DNA of 64,000 nucleotides. Origin: Patagioenas fasciata (taxonomy: Eukaryota; Chordata; Aves; Columbiformes; Columbidae). A program made the position numbers and the translations under genes. Within the stretch, counting starts at the first letter, position 1, and every line of letters starts with the position of its first letter. The stretch covers positions 125,966,661 through 126,030,660 of the forward strand of contig NC_092522.1 of assembly GCF_037038585.1 (NCBI RefSeq), read 5' to 3'. This document shows, one piece after another, positions 20,150 to 32,100 of the stretch. Below the pieces are notes generated by a model that had not been told where the DNA came from, searched no databases, and saw nothing but the letters and a program-made list of their open reading frames with translations.

Positions 20150-21345
20150 GCGTCCCTCCAGGCGCCGCCGGGTCCGGGTCGGGGTCCGGGGTCGGAGGTC
20201 CCGGGTCCCGTGTCCCGGGTCCCGTGTCCCGGCGTGCGGCGGGAGCGAGGCCGGGACGGGCGGGCGGCGGGGGGACGACGGTTCCGGGGCGGGGGCACCG
20301 GGGCTCCGCCCCTTTCCGCGCAGCGCGGGAGGCGGCCCCGGCGGCGGGTCCTGGGGCCGCAGCGGGGCGGGATGCGGGTGTGCGGGCGGCCCCGGCTCCA
20401 GAAACCTGCCCGGCCCGAGCCGAGGGACTCGGTGAGCGGCGGGCGGTGCCGGGGCGGTTCTGGCCGTGCCCCGGAGCCTCCGGCCCCGCCGAGCCGGGGC
20501 AGCAGCGCGGGGACCGGGCCGGAGGGGCGGGCAGCAGCGCGCGGCGGGACCGATGAGCCGCACCGAGCCCGCCGGGTGGGGACCGGGGCCGCGCTCCCGC
20601 TCACGGTCCCGGGTCCCGCCCGCGCTCTGGTCTCCGGTGCCCCCTCCCGGGAGCGACCCCGCCCGGGCGGTCCCCGCGCGGGGTTCCGAGGCCCGGTGGT
20701 GCTGACCCGGCCCCGCAGCCGGGCCCCCGGTGCCGCCGGGCACGGTCACACCGGAGCTGCCCCGGACCCGCTCACTGCCCCGTTCCCACCCCCGCCGCTC
20801 CGCCTGTCCCCGGCCGCGGCTCCGGGGCCACCGGAGCGCCCGGCGCAGCTCCTGGCGTCCCGGGGCCGAGCAGCTGCCCCGCGGCGGCCGTGGCGGAGCG
20901 CCCGGTGCGGTTCGAGCCGCTTCACGAGTCCGTGGCAACGAGCGCGCCTGTGGAGGGCTTGGTGTGGCTCGGGTCACAGCACAGGGCGCTTGGGTTACAA
21001 ACGGGCAGAACCCACCTGCAGAGCACAAGGTGAACGGGCTCCATCAGCCACAGCCGACACCGGGTGCTCGGGGATCGCCGAGCGCCGCCCCAGGGGCTCC
21101 ACAGGGGCTGGTGCTGAGTGCGCAGCACGCAGGATCAGAGTTCAACGCCAGCCCCGCGTGGCCCGATCCTGCGCGACGGGGACGCGGCAGCTCAGGCTGT
21201 AATGGGCTCCATCCGGGCGGGTTCACTGCAGCTCTGCGCTGTCCTGTTCTGAGCACCGCGTGGGGACACCAGGCAGACCAGAAACAGCAAATGCTGTTAC
21301 AACCGGAGAAAATAATTCCGCTGATTTCTGTGACGATTCAGTCCG
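20150..21345. other. Intergenic, upstream of ZNF513
   Basis: CpG-island sequence to about 20.9 kb, then ordinary GC-moderate spacer. Long open frames here come from high GC content and show no protein similarity I recognise. No gene called. Confidence 0.6.
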
Positions 21346-21351
21346 TTTATT
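21346..21351 (-). promoter_or_regulatory. Orphan minus-strand AATAAA
   Basis: A canonical AATAAA on the minus strand, followed by GT-rich sequence (CTGTTTCTGGTCTGCCTGGTG). It is the first canonical signal downstream of PPM1G, 1.85 kb past the stop. It could be a distal PPM1G site, the end of an unseen transcript, or chance. Confidence 0.35.
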
Positions 21352-21825
21352 CAAAATGTGAGGGCACCTTGGCCAGCACGCTCACAGCGGGGAGGAAGCA
21401 CTGGGTGCCAGGCTGACCCTCAGAACCGCTGAGACAAACCCGCCTGGCACAAGGGAAGGACGCCCTGGGAAACACAGACCTCACTCTGCAAGGGACACAT
21501 CCTCCCCGGCGCTTCGCTCTGGTAGTGCCGTTCGGGGGTTTCGTTGGCTCCTCAGGGAGCCTCTGCTGCAGCACCATGTGCATCGGTGGCTGCAGAGCCC
21601 GGGTTTGGTGATCAGGGACTAAAACAGATCAGTTCTGGACACGGAATCACCAGAGAGCCACGGGACAGAGGGGCTGGAGCTCGGGGCAGCGGGAAGGGCT
21701 CAAGGAGGACACGAGATGCCCCTGTCCAGGCTGCCCCAGCTGCAGGGGCTGAGGGAGCTGCCCGGGCTGGGTGCCGGTCTGGAGAGGAGACCCGCGGTGC
21801 GAGGTGCTGTGAGTGCGTCCCCGTC

Positions 21826-21892
21826 ACACAGCAGCCCCGTCACACAGCGTCCCCGTCACACAGCGTCCCCGTCACACAGCGTCCCCGCGGCA
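21826..21892. repeat. 15-bp tandem repeat
   Basis: Four to five copies of CCCCGTCACACAGCG. It lies in the ZNF513-PPM1G spacer. Confidence 0.85.
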
Positions 21893-22249
21893 GCCATGGG
21901 CGGCTGTGCCGGTGACCTGGCCCTGCAAACCTCACCCATGCCGCCCGAGCTGCTCACACCAGGCAGGAGGTGCAGGGCAGCAGCCCGAGCAGCCGCCCAT
22001 GTTCCCATCGGTTGTTTGTAGCCCAGGGACCTCAAGCACCTTGTACGAGCTTTACAGCATCCCAGGGCAGGAGCGGCCTCTTGTCCCGCTCTGGGGAGAG
22101 GACGCAGCTGTTTGGGGCGCAGCGGGCACGTTGGCTCCGGACACGACTGGTCCGTGTCCCTTCAGCAGACACAACCGTCTCCAGAGCTGGATCTCCTGCT
22201 CTGTGCAAACAGCCGTCCTCACCTGAGCCGGCCCAGGGTAACACAGAGG

Positions 22250-22610
22250 CCGCAGGTGCTGCAGAGGGGCTGATGCTCTGCAATGACGCTGCAGAGGGGC
22301 TGATGCTCTGCGATGGTTCTGCAGAGGGGCTGGTGCTCCGCAATGGCACTGCAGAGGGGCTGGTGCTCCGCAATGGCACTGCAGAGGGGCTGGTGCCCTA
22401 CAACGGCGCTGCAGAGGGGCTGGTGCCCTACAACGGCGCTGCAGAGGGGCTGGTGCCCTGCAATGGCGCTGCAGAGGGGCTGGTGCCCTACAACGGCGCT
22501 GCAGAGGGGCTGGTGCTCTACAACAACGCTGCGCAGGGACCGGTGCTCTGCAATGATGCTGCGGAGGGGCTGGTGCTCCGCAACGACGCTGCAGCACCAG
22601 CTGCTGCTCC
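22250..22610. repeat. 30-bp minisatellite (about 12 copies)
   Basis: Unit GCTGCAGAGGGGCTGGTGC plus 11 variable bases (CTACAACGGC, CGCAATGGC and similar). The unit is a multiple of three, so it is open in several frames, which produces long spurious reading frames on both strands. It lies downstream of the PPM1G stop. Confidence 0.9.
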
Positions 22611-22733
22611 CGAGCTGCAGACACATCCCTCACAGCGCCCGAAACACCAGGGCCAGACCTGCTCCTCCCCAGCCCACCTCCCTCACCCCGCTGCTCCAGG
22701 AAAGAACCAAGGACCAGCTACGATTTCTGGGCT

Positions 22734-23196
22734 TTTAGTTTGAAAAAAGTACTGATTGAAGTGTACAACAGAACGCGGTGTGGCAGCAGCACCACAGCCG
22801 GATTGTTTCACAAATATGAACAGAAAGGGCCTTAAATAATCGGGTGCAGATTAAAAAAAACCTCAACGGTGAAAAAGTTCTTCCCTCGGAACAGAAATTC
22901 ACAGGCACAGAAATGGCAACAACCACATGGAGACAATGGGGGGACATCCTGCTCCTGCTCGCGGGCTCCTGCGCCCGCTGCTCCGCGGCGCTGCCCGCGG
23001 CTCCCTCTGGAATGGTTACACATGAACGGTGTGACAAGCCCTCATAACCAGACCCGCCCCCCGCCCCCGCCCCGGACATGGACAAACAAGGCCTCTGCTA
23101 AGGCTAAAAAAGGACAAGACTTTGGAGTCTTGAGTTCAGCATGTTTAAGAAACGAGAGTCTGGTGAGCGCACAGCAAAGTCCCCGTGCGAGCTCTG
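22734..23196 (-). other. PPM1G: Probable PPM1G 3' UTR
   Basis: From the stop codon down to about 22740 the composition drops to AT-rich, unlike the flanking GC-rich spacer, as expected of a conserved 3' UTR. No AATAAA is present; the nearest variants are weak (ACTAAA at 22734-22739). Where the transcript ends is therefore uncertain. Confidence 0.5.
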
Positions 23197-26100
23197 CTAT
23201 TCCAGCTTGGCCTTCTTGCTGCTGTCACCGCCGTTCTCTTCTGCTGGTGCTGCCGGCGCTGCCGTGTCCTCCAGTTTCCGCTTCCCGCTGTCAGCAGGCG
23301 GGTGTGTGTTACGGGGTTTGAAGCTGATGATGATGCAGGTCATGTTATCGCAGCCGGTGCCGTCCCCTGAGGTGTCTGGAGCCAAGCACTGATCCAGCAG
23401 CTGAGGAGGGACGGCACAGACAGGTCAGCACGGAGCACAGACCCTGGGCCCGGTCTAGCGACTGACAGCGGCCAGAACAGGCTGGGCTCACACGCTGCTC
23501 ACACCCAGACACGGCACAGGAACAGCCTCAGCAGCCCTGGTTTTCTGGATGTGGCCAGAAACTCCCATGGCTCGACAGCAGCCCAGAGGCCAGAAACACC
23601 GGCCAGGGCGCTGGAGGAACTCCCAGCTCAGAGGCGTCTCCGCTCCTGTTCCAGCCAGCAGTGCAGCCCAGGTGCTGCCAGACTCCCCAGTGCGGAGCAC
23701 ACAGCGATGGAGAGTGGGGCAGGGCAGAGGCAAAGCAGGGCGGGGCGGGGCAGAGGCAAAGCAGGGCGGGGCAGAGGCGGGGCGGGGCAGAGGCGGCGCG
23801 GGGCAGAGGCGGCGCGGGGCAGAGGCGGCGCGGGGCAGAGGCGGCGCGGGGCAGAGGCGGCGCGGGGCAGAGGCGGCGCGGGGCAGAGGCGGCGCGGGGC
23901 AGAGGCGGGGCAGAGGCAGGGCGGGGCAGAGGCGGGGCGGGGCAGAGGCGGGGCGGGGCAGAGGCGGGGCGGGGCAGAGGCGGGGCGGGGCAGCGGCGGG
24001 GCGGGGCAGCGGCGGGCGCCGCGCCGGGCGCAGACGCGCTGTGTGCTGACGGACGGCGAAGCTCCAGACCTTACCTCTTCTACAATGGAGGAGAGCGGCC
24101 TCAGGACTCCGTTCTCGTCCTTCTGGGTGATCTTAGACTGGATGAAATCCACCACTTCCTGGCTGCTCATCACATTCCTGCAGAGGGGCAGCAAACGGAG
24201 CAGTCACGCCAGGGGCGAGCAGCGCCGGGGCCTTCGGGCCTCCCCAGGGCCCGGCTCCAGAGAACAACCAGAGCAGACACCCAGCTGCCCCGCGCAACTC
24301 ACCAGATCCCATCGCAGGCAATGACCATGAAGTCGTGGTCGTCATTTATCGTCAGCACTTTGATGTCGGGCAGAGCGGAGATCATCTGTTCCTCCGGAGG
24401 GAGATTCTTGTTGCGCTTGTAGAAGTGATCGCCTGCAGCGGAGAGGAGGAGGACGGCTCTGCGTGACCCCGTGGCGCGGGAGCCGCGCTCCTGCCGTACC
24501 GCGGATCCACGCAAACCGCCACAGCTCGAGGCACCGGCCCCAGTGAACCCAACGCGCTGTCGCCGTGCGAGAGGCAAGAGCTGCCTTTGCCAGCTCTTTG
24601 CCTTTGTTCTACTCATCACCCAGTCAAAACCCGGCCCTTGGGCGCAGCGGCAGGCAGGCGCTGGCAGCGCACAAGTCCCGAGCACCCGCCGGGCGCGCCA
24701 GTGTCGCCCCTTTGCTCACCGATGGCCCTGGAGAGGTTGAGGCCGCCGTTCACCCTCCCGTCCATGGTGACCTTGCCACCAGCGTTCTTTATCCTGGCCA
24801 GCTCCACCTCATCCTCCGGCTTGTGGTCGTAGGACATGTCGACAGCTTTGCCACCTTCCGACACCACGCAGCGGGAGTCGCCGGCATTGGCCACGATCAG
24901 CTGCTTGCCCCGGATCAGTGCCACGACCGCCGTTGTCCCACTGTCGGAGCCGGGCTGTGGGAGAAATGGCTTTGGTGAGAGCCCTTTCTCCTGCTCCGTG
25001 TCGGGCCATACGGGAACAGCGCGGTCGCCACAGCCCCAGCAGGGTCCCAAACCCGAGGTGCTGCATCTCGTTCCTTCTTCCCACGAGCACACACAGAACA
25101 AGGAGAAAAGCCCAACACACCGGAGCGTGTTCCCGAGCCAGGGTCAGGCAACGCGGCCGTCCCAGCCCCACACGGCACCAGCGGCTCGGGGTCTCCAGTG
25201 CTCGGCGTGTCCTGCTGTGCCCCTGTTCCAGCGAGCTGGTTCCAGCCCCCGCTCCAGCGAAGCTTTGCTGCCAGCCGGGGCGTCCTCAGAGACAGAGGTG
25301 GGCGCCTTGCAAACCGCGGTCCCTTCTCCCGACACCGGGTCCCTGCAGCGCCTGCCAGCAGTGCCACGGGCTGAGGAGGCCCAGCCCCGGCCTGGCGAGC
25401 TCAGCTCCGCGCGGTGCCGCCCACGCCAACCCCACAGCGGCTCCTGGGCCAGAACCCCAGCGCTGGGGTCACCCTGTGCCGGTCCCAACTCGCTGCAGAT
25501 CCATCCCCGCCCCTCGGCCTCGTGCGTAGAGCCGGGCTGTCGGCCGCCGCGCGCAGCCTCAGAACAAGAGCGATGCTTTATCCCATCTCAACGGAAACAA
25601 CTCCTTGCTGAGTGCCCCCCGATGCCCCTGGCTCCACGACGCTGCAAACACAAGAACAGGGTGTGCACCTCCTCTTTCCCCTCCATGCCTGGTAACAACA
25701 TCTCCTCCTCTTCATCCTCATCCTCCTCTGCTTCTTCAGTGTCATCTTCATCATCTTCATTCTCTGCCTCTTCGCTGCTGTAACCATCCTCATCTTCACT
25801 GCATTCCTACAAGAAACAAGAGAGAGCAGCGGGCGTCACATGGGACACGTGCAGCGCCCTCCCCAGACAGCTGGTCCCTCCGCCCTGGGGACAGGTGACA
25901 TTCACCCCGCAAGAGCGAGATGACCTGGCACGCTCCCCACGCCTGATGTCACCATCAGAGCAGCCGTTTCGGCGGCCACAGCGGGTGGAGGGACGGCGCA
26001 CGCAGCAGGACCGAGGGCCGTCCCCTACGGCCGCCGCGCAGATGAGGGCGCGTTCCTCCAGCGTTATCTGAGCAGCCCCCGACACTCCCCTGAGATGGGT

Positions 26101-29100
26101 CTCCACGTCTCAGCCTGAAAACCTGCTCCTAGGACAGCCCTAGGATGAGCCAGAGGCCCGCAGCTCGAGTACCGCAGTAAGCAACGCGTTCTGCCGGCCA
26201 GAAGGCCGCTCTGCCCCGGCGCTGTTTCCTACCTCACTGTCTTCCTCCTCTTCCTCAACCTCATCTGACTCATCCTCACTGTCCTCAAAAAATTTGGATT
26301 TGGTTGTGCGCTGGGGCTTTCCCGAAGAGGAGCAGGAGGGCCCGGCCTCCCCAGTAGAAGAGGTGACGGCCTCGTCACCTTTGCCTAGTTCAGGCTTCTG
26401 CAGAGCAGGGCTGTTGCCTCCAGCGCTGGCTTTGTCTGAGGTGGAGGAAATACCCGTGATCTCTTCGTCTGGCTTCCCGTTCTTCCGCTCCTTGTGGTCG
26501 GGAAGCTCCCCCGGCTCAGCCTCTCCATTCATATTTGAGTCCCCATCATGCTGCTTGCCTGTCCCCTCCGCAGCGCTCTCCCCGGCCGGAGACGAGGACT
26601 TGCTTTTGAGGTTCTTGGTGCAGTTTTGTCCGTAACGTGTGAGAAGCTCCTCGATGGTCATGGTGGCTTCTTCGTGCAGAAGAGCAGCTTCCTCGTTATC
26701 CACTAGAAATGGAGAGGGGGTGAGGACAGAGAGGGTGAGAGAGCAGACAGGTCACCGCACAGCAGCCGTGCAGCACCGCTGGGCTGGCAGCAGCTCCTGC
26801 TGCACAGGGTCCAAGCCGGGCTCAGCACAGCAGCTCCTGCTGCACAGGGTCCAAGCCAGGCTCAGCACAGCAGCTCCTGCTGCACAGGGTCCAAGCCGGG
26901 CTCAGCACAGCAGCTCCTGCTGCACAGGGTCTAAGCCAGGCTCAGCACAGCAGCTCCTGCTGCACAGGGTCCAAGCCGGGCTCAGCACAGCAGCTCCTGC
27001 TGCACAGGGTCCAAGCCAGGCTCAGCACAGCAGCTCCTGCTGCACAGGGTCCAAGCCGGGCTCAGCACAGCAGCTCCTGCTGCACAGGGTCTAAGCCAGG
27101 CTCAGCACAGCAGCTCCTGCTGCACAGGGTCCAAGCCGGGCTCAGCACAGCAGCTCCTGCTGCACAGGGTCCAAGCCGGGCTCAGCACAGCAGCTCCTGC
27201 TGCACAGGGTCCAAGCCAGGCTCAGCACAGCAGCTCCTGCTGCACAGGGTCTAAGCCAGGCTCAGCACAGCAGCTCCTGCTGCACAGGGTCTAAGCCGGG
27301 CTCAGCACAGCAGCTCCTGCTGCACAGGGTCCAAGCCAGGCTCAGCACAGCAGCTCCTGCTGCACAGGGTCTAAGCCGGGCTCAGCACAGCAGCTCCTGC
27401 TGCACAGGGTCTAAGCCGGGCTCAGCACAGCAGCTCCTGCTGCACAGGGTCCAAGCCAGGCTCAGCACAGCAGCTCCTGCTGCACAGGGTCTAAGCCGGG
27501 CTCAGCACAGCAGCTCCTGCTGCACAGGGTCTAAGCCGGGCTCAGCACAGCAGCTCCTGCTGCACAGGGTCTAAGCCGGGCTCAGCACAGCAGCTCCTGC
27601 TGCACAGGGTCTAAGCCGGGCTCAGCACAGCAGCTCCTGCTGCACAGGGTCTAAGCCGGGCTCAGCACAGCAGCTCCTGCTGCACAGGGTCTAAGCCGGG
27701 CTCAGCACAGCAGCTCCTGCTGCACAGGGTCTAAGCCGGGCTCAGCACAGCAGCTCCTGCTGCAGAGGGTCTAAGCCGGGCTCAGCACAGCAGCTCCTGC
27801 TGCACAGGGTCTAAGCCAGGCTCAGCACAGCAGCTCCTGCTGCACAGGGTCTAAGCCGGGCTCAGCACAGCAGCTCCTGCTGCACAGGGTCTAAGCCGGG
27901 CTCAGCACAGCAGCTCCTGCTGCACAGGGTCTAAGCCGGGCTCAGCACAGCAGCTCCTGCTGCACAGGGTCTAAGCCAGGCTCAGCACAGCAGCTCCTGC
28001 TGCACAGGGTCTAAGCCGGGCTCAGCACAGCAGCTCCTGCTGCACAGGGTCTAAGCCAGGCTCAGCACAGCAGCTCCTGCTGCACAGGGTCTAAGCCAGG
28101 CTCAGTACAGCAGCTCCCTGCTGCACAGGGTCTAAGCCGGGCTCAGCACAGCAGCTCCTGCTGCACAGGGTCTAAGCCGGGCTCAGTACAGCAGCTCCCT
28201 GCTGCAGAGGGTCTAAGCCAGGCTCAGCACAGCAGGTCCCTGCTGCAGAGGGTTAAGCCGGGCTCAGAAAGGCCCCGGGGGTGCCCTGACGCAGCACAGA
28301 GCTGTGCGTGGCCGTGGGGCTGGGGGGCACAGAGCAGCACATGTAACACATGCGGGCTGGTCCGAAGCTGCGTGGGAAGCAGAGCGGCCCCTCCACAGGT
28401 GGATTTGCTCATTATGCTGCAAACAAGGTTTGGTTCAGCGGTTGATCCCGAGCAGCTGTGACAGCACAGAGCAGCTCAGGCAGGGATCAGCACCTCCTGA
28501 GGGGGACCCTGGGCAGAAACCTGGATGGCTTCCCCTAAACTGTGAGCTAAAGACGGTCATGTCCCTCCTGACATACCCTTGGTTATAATTCTCTTTGCTA
28601 ATTAATCCCAGAAGGAAAAGAAACACCCATACACCAAATACTCCTGAAAGTACTGGGCAAAAAGAAGATAACCCAGCCAAACAAACCAAAACCCACTTTG
28701 TCCCTGTCAGCTGGAGAATGAGGGACAAGTCCAGCAATTTCAGAGCACACAGCGCTCAGGGTGATGGGATCACTGTACACCTGCTCCGAGGCCAGCGAGG
28801 GGACCCTGAGTGAGAGCACACCCGGACGTCACCGCCCCACACCCGGACATCACTGCCCCACAGCCGGACGTCACCGCCCCACAGCCGGGACGTCACTGCC
28901 CCACAGCCGGACATCACTGCCCCACAGCCGGACGTCACCGCCCCACAGCTGGGACATCACCACCCCACAGCTGGAGGCTCCTCACGCACCCAGGACTCCG
29001 TGCCACATGGAGGGGCCCCACAAAACAGCGACTGGCCGGTTCGTTACTCCAGCATTACGGCACCCAGGGGATCAGAATTTGCCAGCACCAGCGACACGCA

Positions 29101-32100
29101 GCGCGGGGCTCGCCGTTCAACTCCAGCTGAGATGTAACTCGAACTTCGGACAGAAACCCGCTGCTGAGGGGGCCTGGCCCAGCTGGTCCCGTCCCTGTCC
29201 TGCGAGCATCTGACTTACCATCATCTTCATCAGCAACTTTCTCCTTCTCGTCTTCATCCTCCTGGGGTCGCCCAGCCATCTGAGAGAGCTCTTTAATCAC
29301 CTCCTCAGTGGTGAGCTTGGCATCTATGGCTAAGAAAGCATCTTCCAGGGCCTACGTATGAACACAGACATGAGAGCGCGCACAGTTCGCCGTCCCCGCA
29401 GGCTGCCCGTGTGTCACGCTGGGCAATCGCACGGCACACGGGATCACAGAACGGCTGAGGGTGACGGGGACCGCTGGGGTCACCTTGTCCAGCCCCTGCT
29501 CCGGCAGGGACACCCAGAGCTGCTGCCCAGGACCGTGTCCAGGTGGCTCCTGAGGAGCGACAGGGATGGGGACCCCAGCACGGCCCTGGGCGGCCTGTCC
29601 CTGGGTCACCCTCACACTGGAAGAGCGTTTCCCGATGTTCAGAGGGACCCGTTCAGGGCCAGTTTGTGCCCGCGGCCTCTGGTCCCGCCTCTGGGCACCC
29701 CTGGCAGAGCTCGGCTCCCTCCGCCCTCCCTCCGGCAAGTGCTTCCACACCTGGATCCCATCCCACCCCACCCTATCCCAGCTACAGGCTGAGCAGCCCC
29801 AGTTCTCCCAGTTCCCCCAGCCCCTTGCTGTGCTCTCTCCAGTCTGTCCATGTCCCTCCTGCACCAGGGAGCCCAGCGCTGGGCCCAGCACTGAGCAGGG
29901 GGAAGGACCATCCCCTCCATCCCCCTCCTGATAACGCTCGCGCAGCCCAGGACACCATTCGCCACCCTTGCGGCGAGGGCACGCTGCCGGTTCGTGGTGA
30001 GCTCGGTGTCCACCAGCAGCCCCGGCACGCGCTGGTGCTCCGGGTGGTTCCCCCAGGGCAGCACTTTGCGCTTTCCCTGGCTGAGCCTCACGCGCTCCTG
30101 CCCCCGTTCCTCCAGCCTCTGCAGACCCCTCTGCACTGCTGAGCAGCACGGCCCCTGTCCCGGCTCCGCGCCACCTCCAGACTCGCTGAGGGGACGCTCT
30201 GCCGCATCCTCCAGATCATGGGATGGGTGAAACACGATACTGGGGTGCTTCGGCATGAGCACGAGCCACAGACTGGTTCCAGTTTGCTTTGTGGGCTGTC
30301 TGTGGCCGTCCCCTCCCGCAGGCTCCGCGGATCCCCCGGGGACAGCCACGTCCCGTCGGAAACCAGTGCCGGGGGAGAACCGCGGCGGGGGGTCGCTTGG
30401 TGGGAACGGGACGTGAACCTCCTCGACCAGAGCTACCCCTGCCCACAGAACAACCCACCAAAACCACCCCGAGAACCAGCCCACGCCTCTGGCTGGAACC
30501 GGTCTGAAAACTCGAAAGAGGGGGAAATAAAAGAAAGCTGGAAAACAGAAGGAGGTTTGTCTTTGAAAATCAAATGAACACCTGGTGTACGCTCCTAGAA
30601 ACAAGGAGGGAAAGCGCAATGGAAGCCACGCAGACAGACCTCGGAGGGACAGGGCCCTGCGCAGGAGTTCGGTACCTAAGCCCGGGCCTTCCCTGCGTCG
30701 GTGCTCAGGGCAGGGCGAGACGCTCACCTTCTGCAGTTTGCCTTCCTTGTAGGCCTTCTGGTCTTTGATTATCTCAGGGAGATACTTGGCACAGTACAGG
30801 GCAACTTCTTCTCCTGAAAGAGAGCAGAATCGGTTAAAGAGGCCGGTCCCGCCCAAAGCCAAACACACTCCTGAGAACTGAGCTCCTCAGCAAACCCTGG
30901 GACACAAAGCAGAAGGAACCCAGCGTGGGAGTCAGAGACAGCGCTGGGAGCTCCCGACAGCTCCAGCACGGCGGGACGTGCTGCGGACCCAGCAAACCTC
31001 CTGACAGGGAACGGGCCCCTGTGGGCACTCGGGCCAACTGCTTAGGCCCATCCTGCCTAGGAAGCTCTGCTTTGTACGTGAGCACAGGGATAAGCAAGCA
31101 GAGGAAAAGCGAAGCCTTCGGTCAACACGAGCTCAAGCGTTATCGGCACAAGAAGTAACGAGGATCCCAGACTGGACGTGAGAACGTCTGGTGAAAGGAA
31201 GACTTGCCCTTGGCCCAGCAGCATCGCTATGGACTGGAATACTATGCCAAAAGAGGACCCGAGTATGAAGTCCCACCCTGAGACAGTGAGGGGGCGGCAG
31301 AGCGCGAAGGCAGATCAGAGGGGAGAGAGCCACCGCTCGCAGGCAGGCCAGGAGAATCACAGCAGGCGTGTGCTCAGATGGACACCCTGCGAGGAGAGAA
31401 AACCTCGCTGTGACAGCACTGACCTCGGAAAGGGGAGCGCGTGTCAGTGGGGACCCTGGTGACAGGGAGGTGAAAGCAGCGGCTGAGGCGCATGGGAGCA
31501 GGGGGGGAGCAGGGGGGGAGCAGGGGGGGAGCGGGGGGGGAGCGGGGGGGGAGCGGGGGGGAGCGGGGGGGGAGCGGGGGGGGAGCGGGGCGGGAGTGGG
31601 GGGGGAGCAGGGCGGGAGCGGGGGGGGGAGCGGGGGGGGGAGCGGGGGGGGGAGCGGGGGGGGAGCGGGGGGGGAGCGGGGGGGGGAGCGGGGGGGGAGC
31701 GGGGGGGGAGCGGGGGGGGAGCGGGGGGGAGCGGGGGGGAGCGGGGGGGAGCGGGGGGGAGCGGGGGGGGAACAGGGGGGAGCGGGGGGGGGAGCGGGGG
31801 GGGGAGCGGGGGGGGAGCGGGGGGGAGCGGGGGGGGAGCGGGGGGGAGCGGGGGGGGAGCGGGGGGGGAGCGGGGGGGGGAGCGGGGGGGGGGAGCGGGG
31901 GGGGGAGCAGAGGGGGAGCGGGGGGGGGAGCAGGGGGTCCCGCACGGCCGCCCCGCGGGCCGGCAGCCGGGGCCGCTCAGACACGCTGGGTCCGCGTCCT
32001 GACACCGGAGCCCTGTCCGCGGGGACACGTGCACAAGGACCCGGTGAGCGAAACGGAAAGGTAAATATGAGAAAGAACCACCCGGCATCTTCTGCACAGA

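Noticed and set aside
19004-21202. Plus-strand open frame of 732 residues over the ZNF513 promoter
   Set aside because: Very high GC content removes stop codons. Several frames are open at once, the composition is Pro/Arg/Gly/Ala only, and it overlaps ZNF513 exons 1-2 on the other strand.
21347-21583. 78-residue minus-strand frame ending inside the orphan AATAAA
   Set aside because: No similarity is recognised, there is no splice support, and a stop inside AATAAA is common by chance (TAA is part of the signal). Kept only as a note on the poly(A) question.
22052-22743. Repetitive frames such as AEGLVPYNGA
   Set aside because: The 30-bp minisatellite is a multiple of three and so is open in many frames. 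It lies downstream of PPM1G with no gene context.
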